64,000 bases of DNA, taken from Alligator mississippiensis. Lineage: Eukaryota > Chordata > Crocodylia > Alligatoridae. This document shows, one piece after another, positions 10,294-21,530 of the stretch. The notes below the pieces were generated by a model, which made no database searches, was not told the DNA's origin, and saw nothing but the letters and a program-made list of their open reading frames with translations. A program made the position numbers and the translations under genes. The DNA is taken from positions 137,855,433 through 137,919,432 of the forward strand of contig NC_081824.1 in NCBI RefSeq assembly GCF_030867095.1, read 5' to 3'. The first letter of the stretch is position 1. Each line of letters opens with the position of its first letter.

Positions 10294-11030
10294 GGGTGCA
10301 TTGACATGTCCAATTTAACGTGTAGCAATAAACTCTGGTGCAGTTTGCGCCAGAGCTTATTGCTGTCGGGCACTGTGTTTACATGTGTGCCTAGGACTGA
10401 AGCATGTTGAGCCAGGGCAGAACAGCCCTGACTGGCAGGGGGCCTAGAGGGTCAGCCTGCCAGCCCAGAGCTCCTTCTGCCATGCTCAGTATGCTGTGGA
10501 GGGGCTGGCTGGGGCATGAGGATGCTACAATGTGGGGCTAGCTGGCAGACATCCCCCACACTGTAGCACCCTCATGCCCCAACCAGCCCCATCACCATCT
10601 ACACATGCATTTCGCTGTGTGTAAGTACTCCATTGTAGGATAGTATGTATGTTGGGCAGTACTATCCTACAGTGGAGTTGATTAGTTTACTGAACCCTAG
10701 TCATAGAATCAAAGAAAATTAGTGTTGGAAGGGACCTCAGAAGGCCATCTAGTCCAACCTCCTGCTCAGAGCAGGACCATCCCCAACTATATCATCCCAG
10801 CCAAGGCTTTGTCTAGTTGGGTTTTAAAAACCTCCAAGGATGGAGATTCCAAAACCTCTCTGGGTAACCTGTTCCAGTGTTTTACTACCCTCCTAATGAG
10901 AAAGTTTTTCCTAATATTTAACCTAAACTTCCCTTGCTGCAACTTGGTAGAGGTGCATGTGTAGATGGTGATGTTTTATTGCAGAGCTAATTCATCAGCT
11001 CTGCAGCAAAATGCATGTGTAGATGCACCC
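10294..11030. mobile_element. Palindromic DNA element split by a CR1 insertion, 3-bp TSD
   Basis: Ends gggtgcattgacatgt and gcatgtgtagatgcaccc are imperfect inverted repeats; both sides are flanked by TGT (10291-10293 and 11031-11033). The interior has long self-complementary stretches (ggggctggctggggcatgag against ctcatgccccaaccagcccc). A CR1 3' end sits inside at about 10703-10957, so this element is older than that CR1. The interior at 10430-10600 is related to 31510-31690 in the opposite orientation. Confidence 0.65.
10703..10957 (-). mobile_element. CR1 LINE 3' end
   Basis: Begins tcatagaatcaaagaaaatt and continues with the diagnostic ggaagggacctcagaaggcc and ctagtccaacctcctgctca, the reverse complement of a CR1 3' UTR and ORF2 end. 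A subfamily different from the CR1s at 11.2 and 18.6 kb. Confidence 0.85.
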
Positions 11031-11187
11031 TGTTTTAGCCTTAAAATCTATGAAAGTGTGAAAGTACTAGGATCTGCTTCAGCAGGAAAATTTAATTTAA
11101 AATTTGTAAAGAGAGAGAATTAAAATGATAGTGTTGACCAGAATGGATGTAATTCTTTAGAACAGTGAAATTGATTTACAACAGTGC

Positions 11188-14085
11188 TTCATAGTTTCAT
11201 AGTTGGTAGGGTCGGAAGGGACCTGAGCAGATCATCAAGTTGGACCCCCTGCCATGGGCAGGAAAGAAAGCTGGGGTCAAACGACCCTGGCAAGGTGTCT
11301 ATCTAGCCTCCTTTTAAAGACCCCTGTGGTAGGAGCAAACACCACTTCCCTTGGAAGTTGGTTCCAGATCCTACCCGCCCTGACTGTGAAGTAATGCCTC
11401 CTGATATCTAGCTTGAATCTACTCTCAGTCAACTTACGGCCATTATTCCTTGTTACTCCCAGTAGTGCTCAGGGGAACAGGGACTCTCCCATTGCCTGCT
11501 GGTCTCCCTTGGCCAGTTTATAGATGGCCACCAGATCCCCTCTCAGTCTTCTCTTGTGGAGGCTGAACAGGTTCAGGTCTCGTAGCCTCTCCTCGTAGGG
11601 CCTGCCCTGCTGCCTCCTGATCATGCAAGTGGCCCTTCTCTGGACCCTCTCCATGCTGTCCACATCCCTCCTGAAGTGCGGCATCCAGAAGTGGATGCAG
11701 TGCTCCAATGGCGGCCTGACCAATGTCATATAGAGGGGGAGGATCACCTCCTTGGACCTACTCATGATGCATCTGTGGATGCGTGACAAGGTGCAGTTAG
11801 CCTTCCTGGCTGCATCCCCACATTGGTGGCCAGTGTTCATCTTGGAGGCTATAATGACTCCAAGATTCGTTTTTGCCTCTGTGCTGACGAGAAGGGAGTT
11901 CCCCAGCCTGTAGATATGCTGCTGGTTCTTTCTCCCTAGGTACAGTACCCTGCACTTGTCAGTATTGAATTCCATCTTATTCTCATCCGCCCACCCCTGT
12001 AACCTGTCCAGATCCAATTGCAGCCTGTCCCTCCCTTCTAGCGTGCCCACTTCTCTCCACATCTTAGTGTCATCTGCAAATTTGAACAAGGTGCTTTTCA
12101 TCCCTTGTCTAAGTTGCTGATGAAGATGTTGAACAGTGCGGGCCCCAGGACCGAGCCCTGGGGGACCCCACTGCCCATATCCCACCAGGTCGAAAATGAC
12201 CTGTCCACCACTGCTCTCTGGGTGCGGCCCTCCAGCCAATTGGCGACCCATCTGACTGTGTAGGCATCGACACCACAATCTCCTAATTTTTTAACGATAA
12301 TGGGGTGAGAGACAGTGTCAAAGACCTTCCTAAAGTCCAGAAGTTCTACATCCACTGCGACACCTGCGTCCAAGGATTTTGTGACCTGGTCATAGAAGGC
12401 CACCAGGTTGGTCTGACAGGACCTGCCTCTAATGAACCCATGTTGGTTGCCCCTAAGCATAATCTCCCCTGCTGGTCCCTCGCAGATGTGCTCCTGGATA
12501 ATTTTCTCAAACAGCTTCCCCAGGACTGAGGTAAGACTAACAGGCCTATAATTTCCTGGATCTCCTTCCTCCCTTTTTTGAAAATGGGGACCACATTGGC
12601 TCTTTTCCAGTCCTCTGGCACCTCACCAGAGCACCATGAGTGCTCGTAAAGCCGTGCCAGGGGTCCTGCAATGACCTCTGCTAATTCCCTCAGCACTCTG
12701 GGGTGGAGATCATCAGGACCTGCTGATTTGAACATGTCCAGTCCCACCAGAAGTTCCCTGACTAGGTCGTCTCTGACCCTGGGCCTGGCTGTGCCTCCCT
12801 TGGGACCATCGGGGATCCCAGTGGGGAGGATGACCTGGTCCCTGCTCAGAAAAATGGAGGCAAAGAAATTGTTAAATAGGTTATCTTTGTCATCTGGTGA
12901 GAGCACCAGATTTCCTAGCGTGTCCTGCAGAGGCCCCACGTTACCCGGAACCTTCTTTTTACCCCCTATGTATTTATAAAAGGATTTCTTGTTATCCTTG
13001 ATCCAGGTTGCTAGTCCCAGTTCCATCTCTGCCTTGGCCTTCCTAACAGGCCCCCTACAATCCTGAGCAATGGAGGTATAGTCCTCCCTGGTGATGGCCC
13101 CTCGCTTCAATTGGGTGTACGCCTCCTTTTTAGCTCTGAGACATTCCTGGATGCTTTTGGTTAGCCATGGGAGCTTTTGAGCACTCTTGCCCCCTTTGAT
13201 CCATGTTGGGATTGCCACACTTTGGGCTTGGAGGATCGTCTCCTTCAGGAATGACCGTTCTTCTTGGACTCCCAACTCCCCACCCCTCTGGGACCTCAGT
13301 GCCTCCCCAACAAGTCTCCTTAGCTCAATGAAATCTGCCCTCCTGAAGTCCAGGGCTGCTGTCTTGCCTGAAGTCCAGAGCTGCAGGCCTTTGCCACCCT
13401 GCACTGGATGGTGAATTCCAATAGGCGATGATTGCAATCACCCATGTGATCAAGCACCTGCAGTCCCCTCACCAGGTTGTTGCTTGTGGCCAGGACCAAG
13501 TCTAACAAGGCTTTTCCCCTGGTAGGACTGTGCACCTCCTGGGTTAGATGGAGGTCCTGTAACATGGCTAGGAACCTATGTGAGCAGTCAGACCTGGCTG
13601 ACTGCTCTTCCCAGAAGATGTCCAGATAGTTTAGGTCACCCACGATGACCACGTCCTTTGACTTAACTGTCTCTGCGAGATGACCTGAGAATTCCTGGTC
13701 TAGCTCTTCTCCCTGGTTGGGTGGTCTGTAGTTGACTCCCACCATTAAGTCCCTTTCCCCCAACCCCTTTGTATTCTGACCCAGAGCACTTCAGTCGGCC
13801 CCTCCTTTGACCCAGTGCTGCTTGTTGAGGATGTGAATTGCTCTTTGACATAGAGTGCCACACCCCTGCCTTTCCTCCCCATTCTATCCCTCCTGTACAG
13901 CCTGTAGCCCTTGATGTTCACCGCCCAGTCATGCATTGGATCCCACCAAGTTTCTGTGAGCCCCACTGTGTCTGGGTTTGTGTTAGCTGGCAGGAGGGCA
14001 AGTTCCTCCTGCTCGCTCCCCATATTACGAGCATTAGTGTATAGACATTTAAGGCCTCCTGAAGGTGTATGCACCACCCCCCTAA
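11188..14085 (-). mobile_element. CR1 LINE, nearly complete ORF2 with frameshifts
   Basis: Reverse strand, 5' to 3' from 14085. Endonuclease start (CLYTNARNMGSEQEEL, GLTETWWDPMHDW, GYRLYRRDRMGRKGRGVALY). Rest of the endonuclease (13763-13320, VGVNYRPPNQ, DVVIVGDLNY). The linker and N-terminal RT follow (13437-12346, KSAGPDDLHPRVLRELAEVI, VPIFKKGRKE). Next comes the RT core (12460-12098, GNQHGFIRGRSCQTNLVAFY, GVPQGSVLGPALFNIFI). The catalytic FADDTKMW box is in 12278-11469, and the C-terminus ends near 11469. The 3' UTR runs to the catagtttcatag end near 11190. The frame is broken at least four times, so no active protein is made. The RT A-motif Asp region reads DFRKVFDTVSH, close to the usual form. 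ORF1 is not visible beyond 14085. Confidence 0.93.
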
Positions 14086-14089
14086 TCCC

Positions 14090-15700
14090 AGGACTATCCG
14101 GGCCCCTGTCTCTTATCTCATTTTACAAAACCCCCAGATTCTTTCTAAGACAGGACCAGGGGTGGAATCAGGAATTCCCAAATAGGGTTGCAGAAGTGCA
14201 ACCTACACTTCAGGGGTGATGGTACCCCTAGCCTCTCTGTCCCACCGAAGTGGGCAGACTGCCCTCAGGAGCCTCCAGGAACTTTTCTAACACCCCAAAC
14301 AGGTGACAATCCCTCCTCTCCTCTCCTTCCCTTCCTCTTCCCTTTCCCCAGCCTGCTGCCTTTGCTTTCTCTGCTATTCTGGGAGGCGCGGAAGGGGGAA
14401 GCAGAGGGGGAAAGCACCAGAGCTGTTCCTGCTTGTCACAGCTAGACTGGGCTGGGCTGGGCTGGGCTGAGGCTGAGCTCATCTGGGGATGGGGAGAATG
14501 GTAACAGCAAGGTGGGAGAGCAATTGCCCTGACCAAAGGGAGCAGACACAAGAAAGGGGATCCCCCCCACCCATCCCCAGTGTCATTTTGTCTGTCCCCA
14601 GCTGAACCCAGCTTGAATGCAACTCAGCACAGCAAGCAAAGCAACAGAGGAAGGCCAGGGTTGAGGTAGGGGGGAAAGAAGGGGAAAGGGATTTTCATTT
14701 CCTTTAAGGGCTTAAAAAAATCCCTGGAGGCTCCCATAGTGTGGTCCAATCCAAAAGTGGGGTGCAGTACTGCACCCCCTCTGGATCCTCCCTTGGACAG
14801 GGCCACTACTATTCTGGGGATACATTCTCCAGTGAGATGCAGCTCTGTATGTGGGAGCTTTCCTGCATATGAATTGAGTACAGAATTTAGATTTTAGGGA
14901 AATCTCAGATAGTACATTTCTTAAGCATTATTATTTCTTACATTGTTTCAGGCAAATATCAACATTTGATTAAGCAGAAATGTCCATATAGCCACACACT
15001 GTGAACATTCTAGATATTTAAAAAAATAATCCTCAGTTAAGCAAGCCTGAAATCCACTCTCCTGTATCTGATTCTCATGGCTCTGGAAGTCTAAAGGAAT
15101 CTCATTACATTTGCAAATCAGCCTTCATGAGTGCAAGGAAGTATATCTAAATTTGCCACAGTAAAACTGAGGACAGAGTTTAGTCATCTCTCAGATACTG
15201 TTTTGTTCTTATTATATTTATATTCTTATTTTCATTAGTGTTCTTTTTTGTTGGTGACTAAGTTGAATTTAACCCATTTTTCCAAAATACAGGAAAAATT
15301 AAAACTCTAGACATAACATACACAAATACCTTAATTTTTTTAGACAAAAAAATTAAATCATACCTACCAGTTACTGTCCTCCACTGCATTAAATATTTTT
15401 CCCTAATCTAGGTGTTGCTTTACACAGAGGCTATAGAGGAATGAATAATATACATTCTCTTCACATATATACTCCACATCCCACATTAGGAGCATATGCT
15501 TACTTTCTATTACCATAGCATTCAGAGTAGAGTTGAGCAACTTGTTTCCATAGAATTTCTGGTGTTATATAATCTACAGAATTTATTCTGCTGCCAGAGA
15601 TTTTGCATCTCTCTCCTGGATTTCTATTCCATTCTTGGTTTTATTTCTGCTCTCAAGCTACCATTTCAGTCCCACTCTTTAAGGCTCTTTGGGTGCTGGC
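14090..15700. other. Non-coding; decayed GC-rich repeat at 14170-14820
   Basis: 14170-14820 is GC-rich with a degenerate hairpin aagggcttaaaaaaatccct near 14706 that recalls the 7.6-8.2 kb foldback family. 14820-15700 is AT-rich with no signature. Confidence 0.35.
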
Positions 15701-16200
15701 AGAAGTGCAGCTCCCCACTGTAACTCATGGCACTTCATAGGAAGCACTATGAGTTAGAGCAACCCCCCTGACCCAACAGACCTTTGCTGTTCGGTTGGTG
15801 TGGTGGAGGTGGGGAGAACTGAGCTCCACTTTGGAGCCAACGCAGGAGGAACTGCCTGTCTGCAGCCTCTCTCCTCTAGTCCTTCCCGCCCCCCAACCCC
15901 AACTCTGGTCTTATCTTCAGGATGGGAGGGGGAGAAGGCAGGGAAGGGAGCTTCAGGCTGGGGTTTGCCCAGCCTGAGCTGGGGGGGGAGGAGAGGGGTA
16001 TGTAGATTGGAGCCCCCTCAGGGTGGGGACAAACAGAAGTTAATTATGCCATTTCACTTTGGAGTGCCTTCATCTGAACCCACATTTAATGAGGGTTAAT
16101 CTGTCATGCAATCAGGCACTTTTAAAGCCGTCTGCAGCCTTCCACTTCTGTCAGGTCATGGCTTTACAGTGCTTTCAAGGGCTGATATCATGACAAATGT
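15700..16200. repeat. Dispersed repeat, copy 1
   Basis: Starts near a small hairpin (aactcatggcacttcatagg then agcactatgagtt) followed by a C-run and 'acccaacagacctttgctgt'. It ends with a stretch (aatcaggcacttttaaagcc through gctttcaagggctgatatc and catgacaaatgttacttctg) that matches copy 2 at 50.8-51.28 kb at both ends. The class is unknown. It adjoins the MRGPR remnant. Confidence 0.55.
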
Positions 16201-16545
16201 TACTTCTGTCAGTGCCCTTTCATGCAACATCTGGATTGGCTCCCTAAACCTCATCCTCCCATGGCCCTGCCACATAGAAATAAATGAAGGGATTGGTGCT
16301 GCTGCTAATGATGGTGGGCAGAGCAGAAGCATAAACCATAACCTGAGGAAACCTGTATCTCACAACATCTGAGCCTTATTGCCAGGACAAAGATGAGGAG
16401 TATAATGAATGAAACCACAGTGATTACACATATATTTGCTGGAGGCCTCCATTGTCAGAATGCCTTTGGATTCTGATGAATGGAAAGGATCACGAGGGGA
16501 GTAAAAATAAGATTTAAGGTAAAAATATGATCATGGCCTCTATCA
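16200..16545 (-). pseudogene. Ancient MRGPR-like remnant, TM5 to C-tail
   Basis: On the - strand, descending from about 16540, translation in shifting frames gives a TM5-like segment (IFTLNLIFTPLVILS), a TM6-like segment (VITVVSFIILLIFVLAIRLR, aligning with IIVTTVIIFLIFALPLRI of the intact gene), a TM7 end (SSTNPFIYFYVAG with NPFIY), and after one frameshift a tail MRFREPIQMLHERAL that parallels NRFRESLKAVFDRAF. Several stops and at least two frameshifts interrupt it. The N-terminal half (TM1-TM4) is not recognisable above 16545. The 3' side abuts a dispersed repeat at about 15700-16200, so the exact end is uncertain. Matches in order, spacing and two diagnostic motifs make this more than chance, but it was read by eye without alignment software. 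Confidence 0.7.
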
Positions 16546-16734
16546 TGAACTCATAAAATGTTGAGGTCTTTGTTGAATGTCATACATGTTTTCTTGAATC
16601 CATTTTACTGATATGGTATGTGTGGTCTCTGTATATAAGTACTGTCAAGCTGTATTTAACCTTTCCATCCTTATGTTTATAGTATTGTAATGGTGATGTT
16701 GTAACAAGATTGGTCCAGAAATTATACAAGAGGC

Positions 16735-16790
16735 AAGGATTTCTTAGGGTGATAGTTGGTCCAATAAAAGAGATCTTAAATCTTATTTTT
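16735..16790 (+). repeat. Dispersed repeat tail ('GGTCCAATAAAAG')
   Basis: aggcaaggatttcttagggt then agttggtccaataaaagaga. The same tail recurs reversed at 18425-18470 and 52488-52600 and forward at 63170-63238. Confidence 0.5.
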
Positions 16791-16823
16791 ACACTCCTTG
16801 TGACATACCTGACTACTATGCAG

Positions 16824-17478
16824 TAGGGCTGTGCAAAATTTCGCTGACTGTTTCGATTCAACACTGTTTTGACTCGTTTCGAGCTCGAAACAGTGAAATT
16901 GAATCAAAATGAAGGGCTTCAAAACAGCCTTTTGAAACAAAACAAGGCTAGTCGAAAAGTTTTTAAAGTTTTGAAATGTTTTGAGTTTTGAAGCAGCCAG
17001 CATTAAGGTGGTGAGAGAAAGGGGAGAACCAGGGCTGCGCTCCAAGCAGCAGCCAGGAGCACATCCCTGACTCTCCCCATCTCCTGGCACTGGGCTACGG
17101 GAAGCCGATAACACCGCAGGGGAAGGGAACTGAGCCCGGGCTCAGTTCCCCTCCCCAGTGCTGTGATTGGGCTGGGGAAAAGAACTGAGCCAGATTGCTC
17201 AGCTGGGCTGACTCCCCACCCCCAGCACTAGCTGGGCTGACTTCCCGCCCCCAGCTTGATCTAGTGCTGGGGATGGGGTGTCACCCAAGCTGGGCTGAAT
17301 TCCTTTCCCCAGCCAAATCTAGCAAAACATTGAAACAGTGTCAAAACAGCCTCGCTGTTTCGATGAAGCAAAATGGAACAGCTGTTTCGAATTGAAACGA
17401 AATTCAAAATGGAATGCTGTTCCGTTGAAACCTTGAAACTCAAGGCAAAACAGAACGGTGCCATTTCACACAGCCCTA
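16824..17478. mobile_element. hAT-type non-autonomous element, 655 bp
   Basis: Ends TAGGGCTGTGCAAAATTTC and its partner ...ATTTCACACAGCCCTA; flanked by 8-bp near-duplicates ctatgcag (16816-16823) and ctacacag (17479-17486). Subterminal 'gaaac/gtttc' words are arranged in inverted orientation on both sides. The GC-rich middle has no transposase. The 8-bp TSD points to the hAT superfamily. Confidence 0.75.
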
Positions 17479-17486
17479 CTACACAG

Positions 17487-18425
17487 CAGATCCAAAAGTA
17501 CTACCACACATCTGGGTCTCCTTCGAACCTCGCCGCCACCTTCTAGGTTGCACGGCCAGGCTACTGGGAGCGGCCTTGGGTCAGCTGCCCAGGGGTCTCT
17601 CCTGCCACGTCTTTGATGATGATTGGTTCTTTAGCAGGAGGAAGATATTTAATCCCGTCTCCCCTGGTACTCCCCCTCGGTCATCCTCATGATTATTGTT
17701 TCTCGGGGCTCCACCTCCCCTACACCCCGCCTCATGTCAACCATGATGTTATCCATCAAGGCCAGTGTTCTGGCCCTTACTGACGCTCATTTTCTTAATG
17801 GCTATGGCTGTGAGCTACTGATGGTACGGGCACTGAGTGTCCATCGTTGCCCTTTGGTGTTTCCTAATTCACGCGATGTCAGCCTCTACCTGGGCTTCGG
17901 GTCCCCTTGATGGGTTACCCTCTCCCCAGGTTTGGTACCTCTTGCCCATCGTCTGCATCTGGGTTCTGGCTCCATTGTCCTCACCAGTATCCCAATCACC
18001 GCTGCTGGTGGCCTTTGCCCACGCTGGCCTCGTAGATGACTCACTGGGCCCTAGCTGGCCCACCTTGTCTCCCGTGGTTCCCCCTCTGGGGTGCCACCAT
18101 GTCTACTCTTCCACCGGCCCCTTGGTTCTCTTTGACCTCTCTGAGCCGGGTGGAAATGCCTCTTCTGGTTCCCCCAGCTTCCTTCCTGCTGGGGCTTTTA
18201 TCCCAGCACAGGGTGGCTGCTTGGCCAGTTGCCCCTGGCACGCTTTTACAAAGCACACCCACACAGACATGGGAGCCATTCCTGGCCCCTTCTGGCTCCA
18301 CTGTGGGTTTTCCTTTTGATCTTGAACTGTGGTGGCAGGAGCCACCATGGTTTCACTTTCACCTCCAGCAGCCGCCGGCGCCGCGTACCGCCTCTTCTCT
18401 CCAGCTTCAGGTAAGTCTCCTCCAC
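17487..18425 (-). mobile_element. GC-rich LINE-like 5' block (probable ORF1), reverse strand
   Basis: CpG-containing. On the - strand a frame begins in good context at accatggtggctcc (18353-18340, MVAPATTVQDQKENP) and, after breaks, the phrase GVGEVEPRETI appears near 17725-17690, paralleling GRGEVEPHRRP of the block at 2.6-4.4 kb. I infer both are 5' parts of the same LINE family. On the + strand a donor-like TCAGGTAAGTCT occurs at about 18408. Confidence 0.35.
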
Positions 18426-18579
18426 ATGGTCCAATAAAATTTATCACCCTAGGAAATCCTTGCCTCTTGCCTTATGTTTATATACACTGTGGTATTAGAT
18501 ATAAATGTATTTCTTACATGTTATAGTGTGACAGGGGGACACTCCTGGGGCTCCACAAGTTGGCAGCTCGCCCACATTA

Positions 18580-20640
18580 TAGTTTCATAGTTTCATAGTA
18601 GCTAGGGTCAGGAGGGACCTGAACAGATCATCTAGCCTGACCCCCTGCCACAGGCAGGAATGAATGCTGGGTTCACAAGACCCCAGATAGGTGATCGTCC
18701 AACCTCCTCTTGAATTTGCCCAAGGTAGGGGGGAGGACCACTTCCCTGGGAAGTTGGTTCCAGATTTTGGCCACCCTAACTGTAAAATACTGCCTTCTGA
18801 TCTCTAACCTAAACCTATCCATCAGCTTATTACCATTGTTCCTTGTCACCCCAGGTGGTGCTGGGGAGAAAAGGGCTCTACCTATTTGCTGTTGATCTCC
18901 CCTGAGGAGTTTGTAGGCAGCCACCAGGTCCCTCCTCAGCCTCCTCTTGCTGAGGCTGAACAGGTTCAGGTCCCTCAGTCTCTCCTCGTAGGGCCTGTCC
19001 TGCTGCCCTCTCACCAAGCGGGTGGTCCTCCTCTGAACCCTCTCCAGGCTGGCCACATCCCTTTTGAAGTGCGGCGCCCAGTACTGGACGCAGTACTCCA
19101 ACTGCGGCCTGACCAAAGTCGCATAGAGAGGGAGTATCCCCTCTCTGGACCGGCTTGAGATGCGCCTTTGGATGCATGACAAGGTATGGCTGGCCTTGCT
19201 GGCTGCGGTCTGGCATTGGTGGCTCATGTTCATCTTGAAGTCAATAATGACTCCAAGATCCCTTTCTGCCTCTGTGCTTTCAAGATGGGAACTCCCCAGC
19301 CTGTATGTATGATGTGGATTCCTTCTCCCAAGGTGCAGCACCCTCCATTTGTCTACGTTGAACCCCATCCTATTCTCATCTGCCCACTTTTGTAGTCTGT
19401 CTAAATCTAGTCGCAGCCTCTCTCTCCCTTCAAGTGTGTCTACCTCACCCCACATCTTAGTGTCATCAGCAAACTTGGACAGCAAGCTTTCCACCCCCTC
19501 GTCCAAGTCACTGATGAAGATGTTAAACAGTGCGGGCTCGAGGACCGAACCCTGGGGTACCCCACTGCTCACATCTCACCAGGTTGAGTACAATCCGTCC
19601 ACCGCTACTCTCTGGGTGTGCCCCATCAGCCAATTTTTCACCCATCCAACTGTTCAGGCATCAATGCCGCAGTTGCTTAATTTATTGATGAGGATGGGGT
19701 GAGAGACAGTATCAAAGGCCTTCTTAAAGTCTAGAAAGATTATGTCCATGGTGACACCATCCAAGGATTTAGTTACTTGGTCATAAAAGGCAATCAGGTT
19801 GGTCAGGCAGGACCTGCCTTTGATGAACCCATGCTGATTGCCCCTGAGCATGATCTCCCCTGCAGGCCCCCCACAGATGTGTTCCTTGATGATTCTCTCC
19901 AAGATCTTCCTGAGCACCGAGGTGAGGCTTACAGGCATATAGTTACGTGGGTCTTCCTTCCTCCCTTTCTTGAAAATTGGGACCACATTAGCCAGTTTTC
20001 AATCCCCTAGCACCTGGCCAGATGACCATGAATGCTCATATAGCCGGGACAAGGGCTCCGCGATGACCCCTGCCAGCTCCCTCAACACCCTTGGGTGGAG
20101 GGCATCTGGACCTGCAGATTTAAAAATGTCTAGCCCTTCCAGAAGTTCCCTAACTACATCTTCACTGACTGAAGGCCTGACAGAGCTATCCCCAAGATTA
20201 TCCCTACCTCTGGTAGGTGGGAAGTTCTGGTCCTTGTTCAAGAAAAGAGGCAAAGTAACTGTTAAAAATATCAGCTTTCTTGTCTGGTGTAGCCACAAGA
20301 TTGCCGTTTGCATCTTGCAGGGGGTCTACATTGCCCGGTGCCCTCTTCTTTCTCCCAATGTACTTGAAAAAGTATTTTTTGTTGTCCTTAATACTGGACG
20401 CTAGCCTGAGTTCCATCTCTACCTTGGCCTTCCTAATAGCCCTCCTACACTCACGGGCCGAGCAGTACTCCTCCTTGGTAATAGCTCCTCCCTTCCACTG
20501 GTTGTATGCCCTCCTTTCAATCCTCAGGGATTCCTGAATGCCCTTGCTGAGCCAAGGGGGTTTCTGAGCACTCTTACCCCCCTTGCTTCTCTCTTTTGGG
20601 CCTGGAGGATCATATTAGTCTGCCATTCCTTCAATGTCAC
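18580..20640 (-). mobile_element. CR1 LINE, 5'-truncated, RT and 3' end
   Basis: 3' end at agtttcatagtttcatagta (18581), then ORF2 backwards: a long open stretch 19572-18673 (299 codons; FADDTKMWGEVDTLEGRERL catalytic box, then YEERLRDLNLFSLSKRRLRR) and RT N-terminal parts (19986-19654 with KGRSCLTNLIAFYDQVTKSL and DFKKAFDTVSHPIL; 20313-19999; 20416-20204). Truncated in the linker upstream of RT near 20620. The endonuclease is missing and stops and frameshifts separate the pieces. Sequence is close to the 11.2-14.1 kb copy but of a distinct subfamily. Confidence 0.92.
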
Positions 20641-20706
20641 CAAACATTGATATTTACACGTGGGAGGCTGCTCATTTTGTGGCCCTGATGCCAAAGGCCT
20701 AAACAT

Positions 20707-21522
20707 TAGGGGTGTGCAAAGTGGGCCTTATTTGATTTGGATTTGGATCAGGGACAGTGATTTGATTCGTTGATTCAGATCACTGTCCCTGATTCGATTT
20801 GGCCAAAACTGAATCTGAAGATTCGATGCTGATTCGGAGAATCAGCGATTCAGACATAGACACAGCTTTAAATGTTTTTTCTATGTACCTCAAGGTACTA
20901 GCGTGGCTTGTGAATGCTGTGATGCTGGGGCAGATGGAGTGTCCCACAGGAATGCAGGTAGGGGCTCCTCCACATGCTCGGCAGTGTACCTGGAAGTGGA
21001 CTTGAAATACTTCTGGTCCACTTCTGGGTCCCACTGGGAAACATGCAGGGGAGCCCCCCCTGTGCCTCCCCTGGCTCAGTGATCAGCTGCAGGGGGACCC
21101 CGGGTGCCCCCCCTAGAACCAGAAGGCATCAGTCGCTGAGCCGGGGGATATGGAGGGGCCTCCTTGCGTGCTCCCCGGTGGACCCAGAAATGGACCAGAA
21201 GTGCTTCTGGTCCACTTCCAGATCTGCTGCCCAGTGTGCTGGGGAGCCCCCCGTGCTTCTGTGGGACACTCCATGTGCCCCAGCATCGCAGCATTCACAA
21301 ATTGCCTGCTACCTAGAGGTATGTAGAAAAAACATTTAAAGCTGTGTCTATGTCTGAATCACTGAATCTTTCTGAATCTCTCTGAAACAATTCAGAGGGT
21401 TCCGATTCGATTCAGAGAGATTAAAGGGTCTCCTGATTTGATTCAGATTTGGAGATTCAGCCACCAAATCAGGCCAAATTTCTGCCAAATCAAATCAGTG
21501 ACTGAAGTTTCGAACAGTCCTG
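20707..21522. mobile_element. hAT-type non-autonomous element, 816 bp
   Basis: Flanked by 8-bp duplicates ctaaacat (20699-20706) and ctaaacac (21523-21530). Arms about 200 bp long are inverted: ctgattcggagaatcagcga, acacagctttaaatgttttt and tgctgtgatgctggggcaga on the left pair with their complements at 21370-21240. The core repeats 'accagaagtgcttctggtcc'. Subterminal gattcag/ctgaatc words are many. No coding capacity. Confidence 0.8.
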
Positions 21523-21530
21523 CTAAACAC

